DNA from: Diacronema lutheri | Lineage: Eukaryota > Haptophyta > Pavlovophyceae > Pavlovales > Pavlovaceae | Length of the DNA stretch: 64,000 nt | Assembly (NCBI GenBank): GCA_019448385.1 | Contig: JAGTXO010000004.1 | Coordinates: 1-64,000, forward strand | Direction: 5' to 3' | Part shown: in pieces, positions 52,245 through 62,678 of the stretch | Position numbering within the stretch: position 1 is the stretch's first letter | Layout of the letters: each line of letters begins with the position of its first letter | Translations under genes and position numbers: made by a program | Notes under the pieces: generated by a model | The model's input: the letters and a program-made list of their open reading frames with translations, nothing else | Told to the model about the DNA's origin: nothing | Database searches by the model: none

Positions 52245-54026
52245 ATGGCCGACGCGGCGCGGCGGCGGCGGCAGTGGTCCGCCATCGCCGCGGAGAAGAA
52301 GGCGACGGACGTGCGATTGATGGGCAGCGAGACCGTGACGTACCTGCAGCTCATCGTCCGAGCGTCGCAGGACCTGGACGCCGCCAAGGTCGAGCGACAG
52401 ATCGACAAGGACGTGCGGCGCGTGCCGCTTGCCGTGCAGGACCCCGCGGCGCTGAAGCGGATCCTCACGGCCTTCGCTGCGCGGTACGCGGAGGGCGGGT
52501 ACTGCCAGGGCCTCAACTTCATCGCTAGCCTGCTCCTCACCGTCGTCGAGGAGGAGGAGGCCTTCTGGCTCGTGTGCCTCCTCGTCGAGGACATCCTGCC
52601 GCCCGGCTTCTACTCGACCGAGCTGCACGGCTCCAAGGCGGAGGTGCACGTGCTCACGCAGCTTGTGGCGCGGTACCTGCCAAACATCAACCCGCTGCTC
52701 GCGCGCTGGTCGCTCACGCTCGAGCCCTTCGCCTTCGCGTGGATCATGTGCCTATTTGTGGGCGAGCTGCCACTCCACCTGCTCCTCGACGTTTGGGATA
52801 GGCTGCTTAAAGATGGCGTCACCGTGCTTTCGCGCGCTGGACTCTCGCTGCTCAGGATACACGAGAAGGCGCTCAGCGCCGCAGGCTCGATGGACGACGC
52901 CATGCTTGCCATGCAGAGCCACCGCGTCTGGGTGCACGCCCGGCCCCGCCTGGCGTGCACTGGGCGCGCTAGCGCCGCACGGCGTGGACGCGATCGAGAG
53001 CGCCTGCTTGCCCTGACGCCGCCTGCCCGCGCGCCCGCGCCCGCGCGCGTCGTGGCCGCTCCGGTGCTCTCCCGCCCCAGGCCACGGGCGGCCCGCCGCA
53101 GACGCCCGAGCGGCGGCCGCGCAAAGACGACGACGGCAGCATGAGGGATGCAGGGCCGCAGGCTGCGAGCCCGTCAATCAACGGCAAGGAGGTGCACTCG
53201 GACGTGTACAACACCATTTCTTTCGTCTCCGCCCTCCAATTGTACGACCAGGTGGGTGGCAGCGCCGCACACCGCGCGTGCATCCGTGATAAGGATGGGA
53301 CTCCCCCCCCCCCCCTCGCCCCTCCGCTCGCGCCAAGCCGCGCGCGTCGCGCTCCCACTCTCCGTGCTGCGCCTGCGCTGCACGCAGGTGCTACCCGACC
53401 AGCTCGAGGGCATCCGGCGCGTTGCCCTTCACCAACTCCTCTCGGTGCACAGGTCGGTGCTGCTGCGCGAGAGCATGCTCCAGCTCAGCAAGCACAACCG
53501 CGCGCTCGTCGCTGCCACGCACGCGAATGGAGCGCACACGGCTGAGCGCGAGGAGGCGCTCGGCTGGCGGCAGACCGTCGAGGCGCTCCGCCTCCTCGAC
53601 CAGGAGCTTCAGGCGCGCGTCGCCGCAATCGAGGCTGGGCTCGCAACGCCCGAGCCCGCGCAGAATGGCGGCAGCGCGCGCGTAGACGCGTGCGGCGGCT
53701 ACGCCGTCGCGTGCAGGCTGCGAGGCCACGTCTTCGACGCGCACGCGGCGCTCGAGCGCTTCGTCGTTGGCGCGCGCCAGCTCCCATCGCCCGCGCGCGG
53801 CGCCGACGCGCCAGGCGCGCCCGCAGCGGAGAGCACGAGCATGTACGACCAGGCGTGCCTCAAGGCCGGCGCCAAGGTGCTCGGCCTGCTCGCCGACCTG
53901 CTCGACGTGATCGACCAGCAGCGCGAGCGCGCGCAGCCGCTCTGCGCTGCTAGCGTGCGCAGAGCGAAGGACGCGCATCGACACGACAGGCTCGCAAAGT
54001 GCCTGCGCGCACGCGCTGTGAGCTGA
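52245..54026 (+). CDS. TBC-domain Rab GTPase-activating protein
   Basis: Three exons, 52245-52931, 53081-53251 and 53388-54026, both introns GT-AG and phase 0, 498 residues. The TBC domain (about 30-240) has IDKDVRRVP with the arginine finger (about residue 57), YCQGLNFIAS with the glutamine finger (about residue 86), then EEEAFWLVCLL, LFVGELPLHLLLDVWDRLL and GVTVLSRAGLSLL. TBC proteins stimulate GTP hydrolysis by Rabs in vesicle traffic. Exon 3 is helical (RESMLQLSKHNRALVAATH, TVEALRLLDQELQARVAAIE) and may form a coiled coil. The N-terminus is short, so an upstream exon cannot be excluded. Stop is 16 bp from the stop of the convergent KxDL gene. Confidence 0.88.
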
Positions 54027-54042
54027 CATAGCGCCCGTGACT

Positions 54043-54585
54043 TTAGCCTCCCGGCTCGGCGTCGGCCTCCGAGTCGGCCGGCACGTGCGCGCCGGGCGCA
54101 CCGCCGTCGCACGCGCTTCTGACGCCGTTGCCGCCGGTAACGAGTGCGTGCGCAATGCTCGAACGCCCGCCCGACGCAACGCTCTCGCGCGCGGCGTCGA
54201 GCGGCAGCCCCAGCGGCGAACGCAGCGCGCCCGCACTCGCCTGCTCGAACGCGTGCGGAAATTTGCGCTTCAAGCGCTCTTTGAGCTGGCGTATCCGCGT
54301 GTACGCTCTGGTGAGGTCGGCGGTCAGCTGCGTCACCGTGCTCGTGTGCTGCGCGAACCGCGAGGACGCGTGCGCGAGGTTCTCCGCCGCGTGCTCGTTG
54401 AGCGAGCGGAGCGCCTTGTTCGAGTCGGCCAGCTTGTGCAGCAGCTCCTCCTGGATTGCAAGCACGTTGCGCAGGTCGTCCGGACTGTTCACGGCGAGCA
54501 CGCCGTCCGCGATCGCCGAGCCCAGCTGCGCGGACAGCGCGCGGCTAACGTCGCAAGCGTCGTCCTCCGATCTGGCGTCCGCCAT
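54043..54585 (-). CDS. KxDL-motif protein (KXD1-like BORC subunit)
   Basis: 180 residues, the usual size of the family. The central region (about 45-115) matches KxDL proteins: IQEELLHKLADSNKALRSLN, then FAQHTSTVTQLTADLTRAYT, then RIRQLKERLKRKFPHAFEQA, which corresponds to the family's 'K-x-DL...RI-x-LK...P-x-AF' core. The second-motif lysine is replaced by alanine (TADL). KXD1 is a subunit of BORC and BLOC-1-related complexes that position lysosomes and related organelles. The C-terminal 60 residues are disordered. It is divergent from the pyrophosphorylase-like gene by 86 bp. Confidence 0.8.
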   Translation of the reverse strand: MADARSEDDACDVSRALSAQLGSAIADGVLAVNSPDDLRNVLAIQEELLHKLADSNKALRSLNEHAAENLAHASSRFAQHTSTVTQLTADLTRAYTRIRQLKERLKRKFPHAFEQASAGALRSPLGLPLDAARESVASGGRSSIAHALVTGGNGVRSACDGGAPGAHVPADSEADAEPGG

Positions 54586-54671
54586 AGTAAATAGTAGTAA
54601 TCCGAGCCGGAGGCAGAGCTTGCACGCATCCGGTGGTGTCCGCCCGCGCCGACGAGCAGGGGCAGCAAAGA

Positions 54672-56030
54672 ATGAAAGCTGTCATCCTGATCGGGGCGCT
54701 GGACATCCTGCGGCCGCTCACGCTGTCGCTGCCGCAGCCGCTGATCGAGTTTTGCAACAAGACGCTGCTGCTGCACCAGCTCGAGGCGCTGAAGGCGGCC
54801 GGCGTGAACGACGTCATACTGTGCGTCAACGAGAAGAACTTGCCCAAATCGTGGAACGAGGTGATTGCGCAGTACGAGGCGGAGCTCGGCATGCGCATCC
54901 AGTGCTCGATGGAGACCAGCCCGCTCGGCACGGCCGGCCCGCTTAAGCTCGCGCAGGGGCTGATCACCAACGATGGCTCGAGCGCCGAGCCCTTCTTCGT
55001 GCTGAACGGCGACGTGCTCTGCTCCTTCCCGCTGCGCGATATGATCCACGTGCACACGAAGCACCACGGCGTTGGCACGATCATGACGACGCGCAACGCG
55101 CAGCCCTCGCGTTACGGCGTCGTCGTCGGCGACGAGAAGACGGGCAAGATCCAGCATTTCGTCAATCGGCCTGAGTGCGCGCGATGCGCGCGCGCGGCCG
55201 GCCGCCGCGCGATGCGCGCACATGGGCGACCGCCGCTGCGAGCCGCGCGCCCACCTGCTGCGCGCCCGCTGCTGTTGGCGCGCGTTTGCCCGCAGGACGC
55301 ACGTGTCCGACCTGATCAACGCCGGTCTGTACATCTTCAACCCGGCCCTCTTCAGTCGACTGGCCGACGGCAAGGCATCGATGAACGCCGTGCTGCCCGC
55401 CCTCGCCGCCGAGGACCTGCTCTACCACTTTGAATCGCACGGGTACTGGGTCAAGATGACGGACGTGCGCACCTTCCTCTCGGCCGTTGGCCCGCAGCTC
55501 GAGATGATGCGCCTCCTCGAGCCGCACAAGCTCGTCTCCAATCAGAGCGGCGCAGTGCCTGCCTCGACCGAGATTGTGGGCAACGTGCTCATTGCGCAGG
55601 GCGCGATCGTGGGAGAGGACTGCAAGCTCGGGCCTGACGTGGTCATCGGGTGCGTCGCTGCCCGCCGCGCGCCGCGTCCGCCGCGCGCGTGCCACCACCG
55701 CTCCAGCCGAACCGCTCCGCCGCACCTGACCGGCCCGCCGCCCGCCACCACGCGTCACTCCACGCCACGGGCAGGCCAAACTGCGTGCTCGAGGACGGCG
55801 TGCGCCTCGAGGCGACGACGTTGTTCTCAGGCGTGACGATCCGACGGCACGCGCTCGTGCACGACTCGGTGATCGGCTGGGGCACGCAGGTGGGCGGATG
55901 GGCGTGGATCACGTCGGCCGTGCTTGCCGAGGACGTGGACGTCAAGCACGCGACGCTCGTGAATGGCGCGACTGTGCTGCCGCACAAGGAGCTCTTCTCC
56001 AACGTGCGCTCGCCGCAGATCATCATCTAG
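54672..56030 (+). CDS. GDP-mannose pyrophosphorylase (GMPPB)-like protein with degenerate catalytic motifs
   Basis: Three exons, 54672-55174, 55296-55649 and 55775-56030, with GT-AG introns that restore RPETHVSDLINAGLYIF and GPNCVLEDGVRL, 370 residues; GMPPB is about 360. PLIEFCNK, LLHQLEALKAAGVNDV and LNGDVLCSFPL form the nucleotidyltransferase domain. The left-handed beta helix (EIVGNVLIAQGAIVGEDCKL to VLPHKE and SPQIII) is complete. The N-terminal G-G-x-G-T-R-L-R-P-L-T signature reads IGALDILRPLT, losing G-x-G-T-R, and the usual F-V-E-K-P lysine site reads FVNRP. These residues bind and activate the nucleotide-sugar reaction (mannose-1-P + GTP to GDP-mannose). A regulatory or inactive paralogue is therefore likely, as GMPPA is to GMPPB, unless the first exon is misread. 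Confidence 0.85.
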
Positions 56031-56139
56031 ACGGCGACATCGTCACCGAGACTGACAGAGAGAATGGAGGCTTTCATCTTCTTTTTATGTCCTGCTCATG
56101 CACACCGAGTGTACATTCCGCGTCGGGGGGCAAGGCGCC

Positions 56140-56928
56140 TCAGAACGTGTGCTCGCCGAAGGCAAGGTGTCGCAAAGAGCTTGACGCGAAGACGGCCGAC
56201 TGCCGTTTGGCATCCTCACCGCTCGCGCCGATCTGCGAGCGCACCTCGTACGCGCCCGGCGCGGGAGCGACGCTTTTCTCTGCGCTCGCCGAGAAGCGCG
56301 CCGCGCGCGGCATGCTGACGAGCTTGGCTGGCGAGCTCACAATCGGGTTGTACATGATGCCGATCGGCGCGCTGCGCCTGGCCGCTGCGGCCTCCATCGG
56401 GTCGTCGTGCTGCGGCAATGACGAGCGGAAGGCAGATGTGCCAGCCGTCTTGCCGAGCAACACACGCGCGCTCGTCGACGCGGCGATGCTTTTCGGGTCG
56501 GCGTAGTCGTACGCGCCTGGCCCGGGCGTGTTCGGAATCGGCTCGTCGTAGACCTTTCCCCTCGCGCTGCGCGTGCCAAAGCTGAGCGAGCCTTGCTCGC
56601 CCTTCTTGTTGAAGGTCGTGGAGCGCCCAATCTCGTCCGCACGCTTGGGATCGTAGGACCCAGGGCCCAGTCCGGCCGCCTCGGCCGCCTTGCGCGCGGT
56701 CGAGGGCGAGGACGGCCGCTTAGGAGTCGCCCGCGCAAACGCCGACGACGGCCGCTGCGGAATCTCGCGCGTCCACGCATTGTCGCTTCGCGGGTCGTAG
56801 TCGCCAGGACCAGGCCCCGACATGCGCGCACGCCGCTGCGCCACCCGCTCCTTGTCGCGCTGCGCGCGCTGCGACGCCGACGCGCCTTTGCCCACAGGCG
56901 CGAGCGGCTTCTTTGACATGATTTTCAT
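56140..56928 (-). CDS. SHIPPO/STPGR-repeat (ODF3/CIMAP-like) flagellar protein
   Basis: 262 residues from ATG 56928 (MKIMSKKPLAPVG; a second ATG is at 56919). Four P-G-P-G-x-Y repeats are visible: SGPGPGDYDP, GLGPGSYDP, TPGPGAYDY and APAPGAYEV. They are separated by basic, serine-rich linkers such as IPQRPSSAFARATPKRPSSP. SHIPPO repeats occur in proteins inside or along axonemal microtubules, so this predicts a flagellate life stage. The frame is open upstream to 57108 but that part overlaps the 3' end of the PDE gene. Convergent to the pyrophosphorylase-like gene (110 bp) and co-directional with the PDE, 40 bp downstream of its stop. Confidence 0.85.
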   Translation of the reverse strand: MKIMSKKPLAPVGKGASASQRAQRDKERVAQRRARMSGPGPGDYDPRSDNAWTREIPQRPSSAFARATPKRPSSPSTARKAAEAAGLGPGSYDPKRADEIGRSTTFNKKGEQGSLSFGTRSARGKVYDEPIPNTPGPGAYDYADPKSIAASTSARVLLGKTAGTSAFRSSLPQHDDPMEAAAARRSAPIGIMYNPIVSSPAKLVSMPRAARFSASAEKSVAPAPGAYEVRSQIGASGEDAKRQSAVFASSSLRHLAFGEHTF

Positions 56929-56968
56929 GCGAAATATTCCCTGAGCGCCGAAACGGTGCATCAATTTA

Positions 56969-58705
56969 CTATTCCACGCCCATCGCCGGGTCGGCCTGGT
57001 CGAGCTGAGCGACGCTGCCGCCGATCCCCTCGAAGACGCCGTCGAGGCGCGCGTCGGGCGTGGCGGAGCGGATCGCCTCGAAGAGGGGCGCGACGATGAA
57101 ATTGACAAACGCGGCGTTGCGCTGCGTCCACAGCGCGCCCGCCGTCGCGCGCTCGAAGCCGTCGGTCACCTTGAGCCCGAGCTCGGCCTCCCGCTCGCCC
57201 TGCACAAAGAACTCCTCGGAGACGCGCCGCGACCAGCGCACGACGCTCTGCGGCTTTGTCGGCCCGCTCAGATCTGCGGCGTGGAGCAGGACGCCGAGGG
57301 CGAACGTCGCGATGTCGTCGGGCAGCTCGCTCTCGGCAGACCACGGCTCGATCTCCGCGAGCCGCGCGAGGAGAGGGAAGTGCATCTTCATGTCCGTCGC
57401 GAGAATCATGCTGAGCACCCATGCGCGCACCCGCGCACGCTGCGCGGGCGCGAGCGGCGCGAGCAGGGCCGCATCGTCGCCCGAGAGGAGGCGAAAGCAG
57501 ATGGCGGCGTGCATGTTCTCGAGCACGGACCGGTCGTTGTACAGGATCGCAAGCGGGTCGGACGTCTTCTGCAGGAAGTCGCCGTTGACGCCCGGGTGCG
57601 CAACGTCGTGCACGGTGGCGGCGATGACGACGCTGAGATGCAGCAGCGCATTGTCGTCGCCGGGGAGCGCGGGCACGAGACCGGCGCGCAGCAGCCAGCA
57701 CGCGGCGTGGAGCACGTCCGCCGCGTGCGTCGCCGTGTGGTAGGCGATGTCCGTGCGGTATGCGCCTTCCACCGCCGAGAGGAAGGCGTGGAGCTCCGCC
57801 GCGCCCAGCCCGAGCTGCGCGCAACAGCCGGGCAGCAGCAGGTGCTCGGCGAGCGCGACGAGGGCGTGGCCGTTGCTCGCCTTGTCCAGCGCGAAGACGT
57901 CAAAGTCCCACAGCTCGGCGCCCTCGAGGCAGCGGCGCACGCCGTCCGCGCTGAGCAGCTCGCGCGGCACCGCGCGCGCGCGCGCCATCGCCAGGAAGGG
58001 GGGGTTGGCCGCCGCGTCCGCCGAGCGCGACGACGGCGGAGGGCAGTCGTCGTGGAGCACGTGCATCACATGCAGCCCGTCCTTGACGCGGCGGAACGCC
58101 CCCTTGAGCTTCTCGTGCGGCGTGACCACGCGCTCGACCTCCTGCGCCGCGCTCGGCTCGGTCATCTGGCGCAGCACAAAGAAGATCGTCTCAGCGCTCC
58201 GGAAATCGGCGCGCTCGTGCGCCATCATGCGGCGCGCGTTATCGGCGGCAAGCTCGGCCTGCGGCGAGGTGAGCGAGTCGAGCGAGTGAGCCGATCTGCC
58301 CGAGCGCGACAGTGCGTCGTGCCTCGCGCGCCGCGAGCTCGCCTCGGCCGTGCGCGGGCAGCGCATCGACGCGGACCTGCGCAGGTGCGCGACCGGCAGC
58401 GCGCGGGCGTGCACTTCCGGCGAGCGCCGATCGTGTGGCGACGACTTTTGCGCCGCACTCGGCTCGTCCGCGCGCAGCTGCTCACCGTGCGAATCGTTTC
58501 GCTCGCACGGCGGGCGCGCTGAGAGCGCGCCGCCGCGAGCGTCGCCTGCACCGTCCCACGCGCCCCCGTCCTCAGCGCCCTCATTCCGACTGTCGGGGCG
58601 CGCGCGGCGTATGCGCGACGCACGCCAGAGGTCGCCCAGCACGATGCCGAGGCACAGGCCACCGGCGCCCGCGACGACTGCGACCAATGCCGCCTCGCGA
58701 GGCAT
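56969..58705 (-). CDS. Class I 3',5'-cyclic-nucleotide phosphodiesterase, membrane-anchored
   Basis: 578 residues from ATG 58705 (an earlier in-frame ATG is at 58738). Near the N-terminus, AALVAVVAGAGGLCLGIVLG is a probable TM anchor. A disordered serine/arginine region follows to about 140. The catalytic domain (about 230-560) has the metal-binding histidines YHTATHAADVLHA (about 320), HDVAHPGVNGDFLQ (about 364), ATDMKMHF (about 420) and LLHAADLSGPTKP (about 472). Two positions differ from consensus: YHN is YHT and NNxF is NGDF. These enzymes hydrolyse cAMP and/or cGMP. No GAF domain. Its start codon overlaps a plus-strand ATG at 58704, so one of the two starts must be wrong. Confidence 0.92.
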   Translation of the reverse strand: MPREAALVAVVAGAGGLCLGIVLGDLWRASRIRRARPDSRNEGAEDGGAWDGAGDARGGALSARPPCERNDSHGEQLRADEPSAAQKSSPHDRRSPEVHARALPVAHLRRSASMRCPRTAEASSRRARHDALSRSGRSAHSLDSLTSPQAELAADNARRMMAHERADFRSAETIFFVLRQMTEPSAAQEVERVVTPHEKLKGAFRRVKDGLHVMHVLHDDCPPPSSRSADAAANPPFLAMARARAVPRELLSADGVRRCLEGAELWDFDVFALDKASNGHALVALAEHLLLPGCCAQLGLGAAELHAFLSAVEGAYRTDIAYHTATHAADVLHAACWLLRAGLVPALPGDDNALLHLSVVIAATVHDVAHPGVNGDFLQKTSDPLAILYNDRSVLENMHAAICFRLLSGDDAALLAPLAPAQRARVRAWVLSMILATDMKMHFPLLARLAEIEPWSAESELPDDIATFALGVLLHAADLSGPTKPQSVVRWSRRVSEEFFVQGEREAELGLKVTDGFERATAGALWTQRNAAFVNFIVAPLFEAIRSATPDARLDGVFEGIGGSVAQLDQADPAMGVE

Positions 58706-58901
58706 GCAGACGTTCCTTGAACGTTTTAAACGTTGCAAGGTCCCTGGGACTTTCTATCGAAAGCGAAGCACGGCCTTTGAGTTCCGTGTCCCACGGGCGC
58801 CGCGCGTCGCGCCGGCGCCGGAGCCGGCGCGGCCTCTTCCCGCACCGGCGCGGCCCGCGCCGTCGTATGCGGTGCGCTCATGGGTGATCAAGCGCGCGTA
58901 G

Positions 58902-60411
58902 GCCACGTGGCCGCTTGGCAAGCGCGACTATGTGCTCGGCCGGCAAAACGAGACGTCGCCGCCAGACCTTGCCTTCTACGCGAACGCGCCCAACGTCTCG
59001 CGCAAGCATGCGCGGCTCATATGGCGCGAGAGATCGAGTGGCTTTGTCATCAAGGACTTCGACTCGACGCACGGCACGTTTGTCGAGGGTCAGCGGCTCC
59101 GGTCTGGCGAGGAGCGCGAGCTGCGCCACGGGGACATCATCTGGCTCGGCCGCGCATGCTCGCTCGCCTTCTCATCGGCCGGCGACACGGAGCTCAGAGA
59201 GGCGAAGGGCCCCATACCCTTCCGCGCGCACGCCAGAGGCGCGGTCGAGCGCCCGCAGAGCGCGCACCCGCCAGCGAGCGAAGGGCAGCGGCTCGCCGAG
59301 GCATCCGAGGCCGAGTGCGACAGCGCGCCCGAGGGTGACGCGCAAGGAGACGATGAGCGATGGCGGCAGGCGTTGGACGTTGCCGCCAGCGCGAGCGCTT
59401 CACGCGCGCCGCCGCTGCAAAGCCCGCCGCCGACCGAGACGTGGCGCGATGCGCGCGCCGAGGCGGGCGCCGCGCAGGCCGGCGGCTGCGTTGCGTCGAG
59501 CACCGCGCGGCCGGCGGAGGCGCCACCTGCGAACCTGCGCGGCGAGTCGATGCGACGCGCGAGCCCGCGGCAGGCGAGCGCGCCGGTGGCACGGGTAGGC
59601 AGCGACTACGTCCCCGCGCCAGCTGAGGAGTTGCCGCGCACCGGCAGCGCGGCCATGAGAGACGATGGCGTGCCAGCGCCAGAAGCCGCGAGGCCCCGCA
59701 CGCAGAAGCAGTGCGAGCCACCGCAGCCGTCGGAGCACGAGGCGCGCGCAGTCGCCGACGGGCTGAGTCGGCTGCGCGACATGCTGCTCGCGCTCGCGCC
59801 TTCGGCCACCGACCGCGCCACCGAGCTGCGCGCAGGCTCGCCGTCGGCGCGCGGCGCGTTGTGCGATGGGAGCGCACATGCGGACGCGCTTGCACGCAGC
59901 CTCGCGGCGCTTTCACCGGCGGGCGCGAGCGATGAGACGGCCGCACACACGCGGCGGGCGAAGCGCTCGCTGCACTCGGTCTTCGAGCTGCGCGACCGCA
60001 TCGCGCGCGCCCTCGTCGCAGACCCGCAGCCTCGCGACCGCTTGCCGTTGGGCGCCTCGCCAACGGCCGCGCGTGCCGAACAGCCGATCCGACCGCCCGT
60101 CGAGCGGCAACGCGCCGCAGCCGAGCAATCGGCGCGCTCGCGCTCGCCTCGGCGCGCGCAACCCCGGCCGCGCTCGCACTCGCCCTCGCGCACCGGCGCG
60201 CGCCAACGCTCGCCACCGACGCACGCTGCCTGGCGAGCCCAGCAGACGGCACCGCGCAGGCCATCGCGCTCGCCGTCTCCGCGTCGTGTCCTTGCGCGCA
60301 CGCGCACGCGCACGCCGTTGCAGTCTCCGCAGCGCCCGGGGGGAAGAGGGGGGGGGGGGGCACGCCCCATCGTGCATGCTGCGTACGCTGCCGTTTCTAC
60401 GTGTCAATTGA
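58902..60411 (+). CDS. FHA-domain protein with a disordered SR-like C-terminus
   Basis: The FHA domain is near the N-terminus: WPLGKRDYVLGRQNE, then VSRKHARL (the S-R-x-H phosphothreonine-binding core), DSTHGTFVEGQRL and ELRHGDIIWLG, to about 59190. Beyond it the protein is disordered and ends in an RS/SP-rich stretch (SARSRSPRRAQPRPRSHSPS). FHA domains bind phosphothreonine peptides; the SR tail suggests nuclear RNA or DNA-damage work, which is inference. An in-frame TAG (58899-58901) precedes the domain and looks like a splice acceptor (CGCGTAG|GCCACG). A first exon starting at 58704 (MQTFLERFKRCK) is possible but the donor is unclear. The 3' end is uncertain: the stop at 60411 requires a frame change near the G tract at 60342-60360. 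Confidence 0.65.
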
Positions 60412-62609
60412 TCGCGGGATGGCACCGCTTGCACGCGCTGCACCTACTGCCCATGCGCCTGCCGCGCTGCCCGCAGGCGCGCCCCGGCAGCCGCACGGCG
60501 CGCTCCGTGCAGCCTCCGCAGCCGCGGCTCGGAGATCCACATCCCCGCCGAGGCTCGTTCCGAGAGGCGGCGCAGCGGCTGCCGCGCCCTTGCTGTCCAC
60601 AGCGAGAGGCTGGCCGCTCGCTTCGCGCCCGTCCGACGTGCCCTCGCCGTCCGCAGCCGGCGCGCCCTCGAGAGCGGACTGCGCGATGGAGTGCGCGCGC
60701 CTCCCCTCAGCCTCGATCACCTGCGCCCACGGAGCGTGCGCGGTGGCCACGCGTCAGGGCGACGGCGACGGCGACGGCGGGGAGGGGGGATGAGGGTGCA
60801 CGCGACGCGACGCGACGCGACGCAAGCGCGGCGTGCGGGCACCTCGTCGAGCGGGAAGAGGACGATGTGGCACTGCTCCGTGCCGCAGACGATCTTGCGC
60901 AGCCGACGCAGGAGGCCGAGCGATCGGATCGAGTCCGGGTGCGCCCACTTCTTTATCAGCCGCTGCTCGCCGTACTGCCACACCTTGACGGTGCGGTCGG
61001 CGGAGCACGTGACGAGGAAGCCCGTCTCGGGCACAATGAGCAGCTGTTCGACCGGCTCGCTGTGCGCGCGGATCGTTTGCAGCAGCTGCACGCGCGCGCG
61101 GCGCGGGGCGAGCGGCCGGCGGCGCGGGCCGGGCGCTCAGCTGCGCGGGGCGGGCGCTCAGCCGCGCGAGGCGTCTTGCGCGCACGCGGCGCGTACCGTA
61201 TTTGCGACGGTGTCCCACACGCGGACGGTGCAGTCGACCGAACCGGAGAGCAAAAAGTTGCCATCGAGCGCGAGCGCGGTGACCGAGTCGGTGTGCCCAT
61301 CAAGCGTGGCGACCATCTCGTAGGTCGAAAGCGACCAGACACGGATCGTGCGCTCGTTGCCTCCCGTAATGATCGTGCCGTTCATCGGGTTGAATCTGAG
61401 CGCGAGGACCTCATACGGCTCGTGCGCCTTGAAGACGGTCTCGATCTGCGGCATCGAGTAACGCCGCTTCGTGATGTCCCAAATGGCAACGCACCCGTCG
61501 AATCCGGCGGAGAGGAGGAGCTCGGATCGGCCGCGCACCGCAATGTCGAGGCACGTGACCGTGTTCGTGTGCTCGAGCAGGTTGATCGTCGAGCCCGAGT
61601 CCGGGTTCCACAGACGGATCGAGCCGTCGTCGTTGCCCGTGATGAGGAAGCCGTTGACCGGCGAGTAGAGCAAGCACGAGATCTCCGAGTGCACCTCGTG
61701 CAGCGTGTAGACGCAGCGCATCTCAGCGGGCTCCCACGCCTTGATGCAGTTGTCCACCGACGCCGAGAAGAGCATAGGCTCAGCGTCGCGCGTGCCCTCG
61801 GCAGAGTGCAGCGCGATCACCGGCCCCGTGTGCCCGCCCACCTCCGTATACCCCAGACCGCGCACCACGCGCCACACGTGGCAGCCGCGCGGCTCGGCGC
61901 CAAAGAGCTCATCCTCGTGGAGAGAGACGCCGCAGAAGCCGCCCGGCCCGCCCGCGCCCGCCCGCACCGGCGCGAGGAGGCGCTCCTCCTTGAGGCAGCG
62001 CTCGGCGTGGATGGACCAGACGAATACCTGCCCCAGCTCATCCACGAGGAAGAGCTGCCGCGTGTGCGAGTGCCAGCGCATGCCCGTGAAGCACACATGG
62101 CTCGGGTTGGCGATGGTGATCAACGGCACGCCCGACGTCACGTCGAGCGCGCGGAGCGTCTGGTCGTACGAGAGGGTGAAGAGCAGGTTCTCGTGCGGCA
62201 CGAGCAGCATCTCGACGATCCCGAGCGTATGCACCGCCGGGTGCTGCTGCCAGCGCGAGAGCCGCACCTGCCGGCCGCGGATGCTGAGCTGGTATGCTGA
62301 GATGCCGCCGCGCTCGTCCGCGACAAAGAGCTCGCCGCTCTCGCCGGTCAGGTGGAGCGCGATCGAGTTGAGCCAGCAGTCGTGGTCGTGCACCGTCTCG
62401 TGCAGCGTGTACCACGGGTAGAGCAGCAGCTCGCGCCCCTCGTCCATGTGCCACACGCGCAGCGTACGGTCAGTTGAGCACGACAGCACGAGCTGCTGGT
62501 GCACGGCGAGCCCAGTCACCGTGCCGTCGTGCCCGCGCAGCGTCTGCACGCACGCCTTGCGCAGGTCACGCACCCACGGGTCCCACACTGCGCGGCGCGG
62601 GCGCGCGCG

Positions 62610-62678
<69 letters not shown>

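Noticed and set aside
50810-52528. Long plus-strand ORF antisense to the EEP gene
   Set aside because: Arginine-rich shadow frame; the minus strand carries all catalytic motifs.
60412-62300. FHA frame continuing through the WD40 gene
   Set aside because: This part is antisense to well-supported WD40 exons, and the open frame is explained by GC content.
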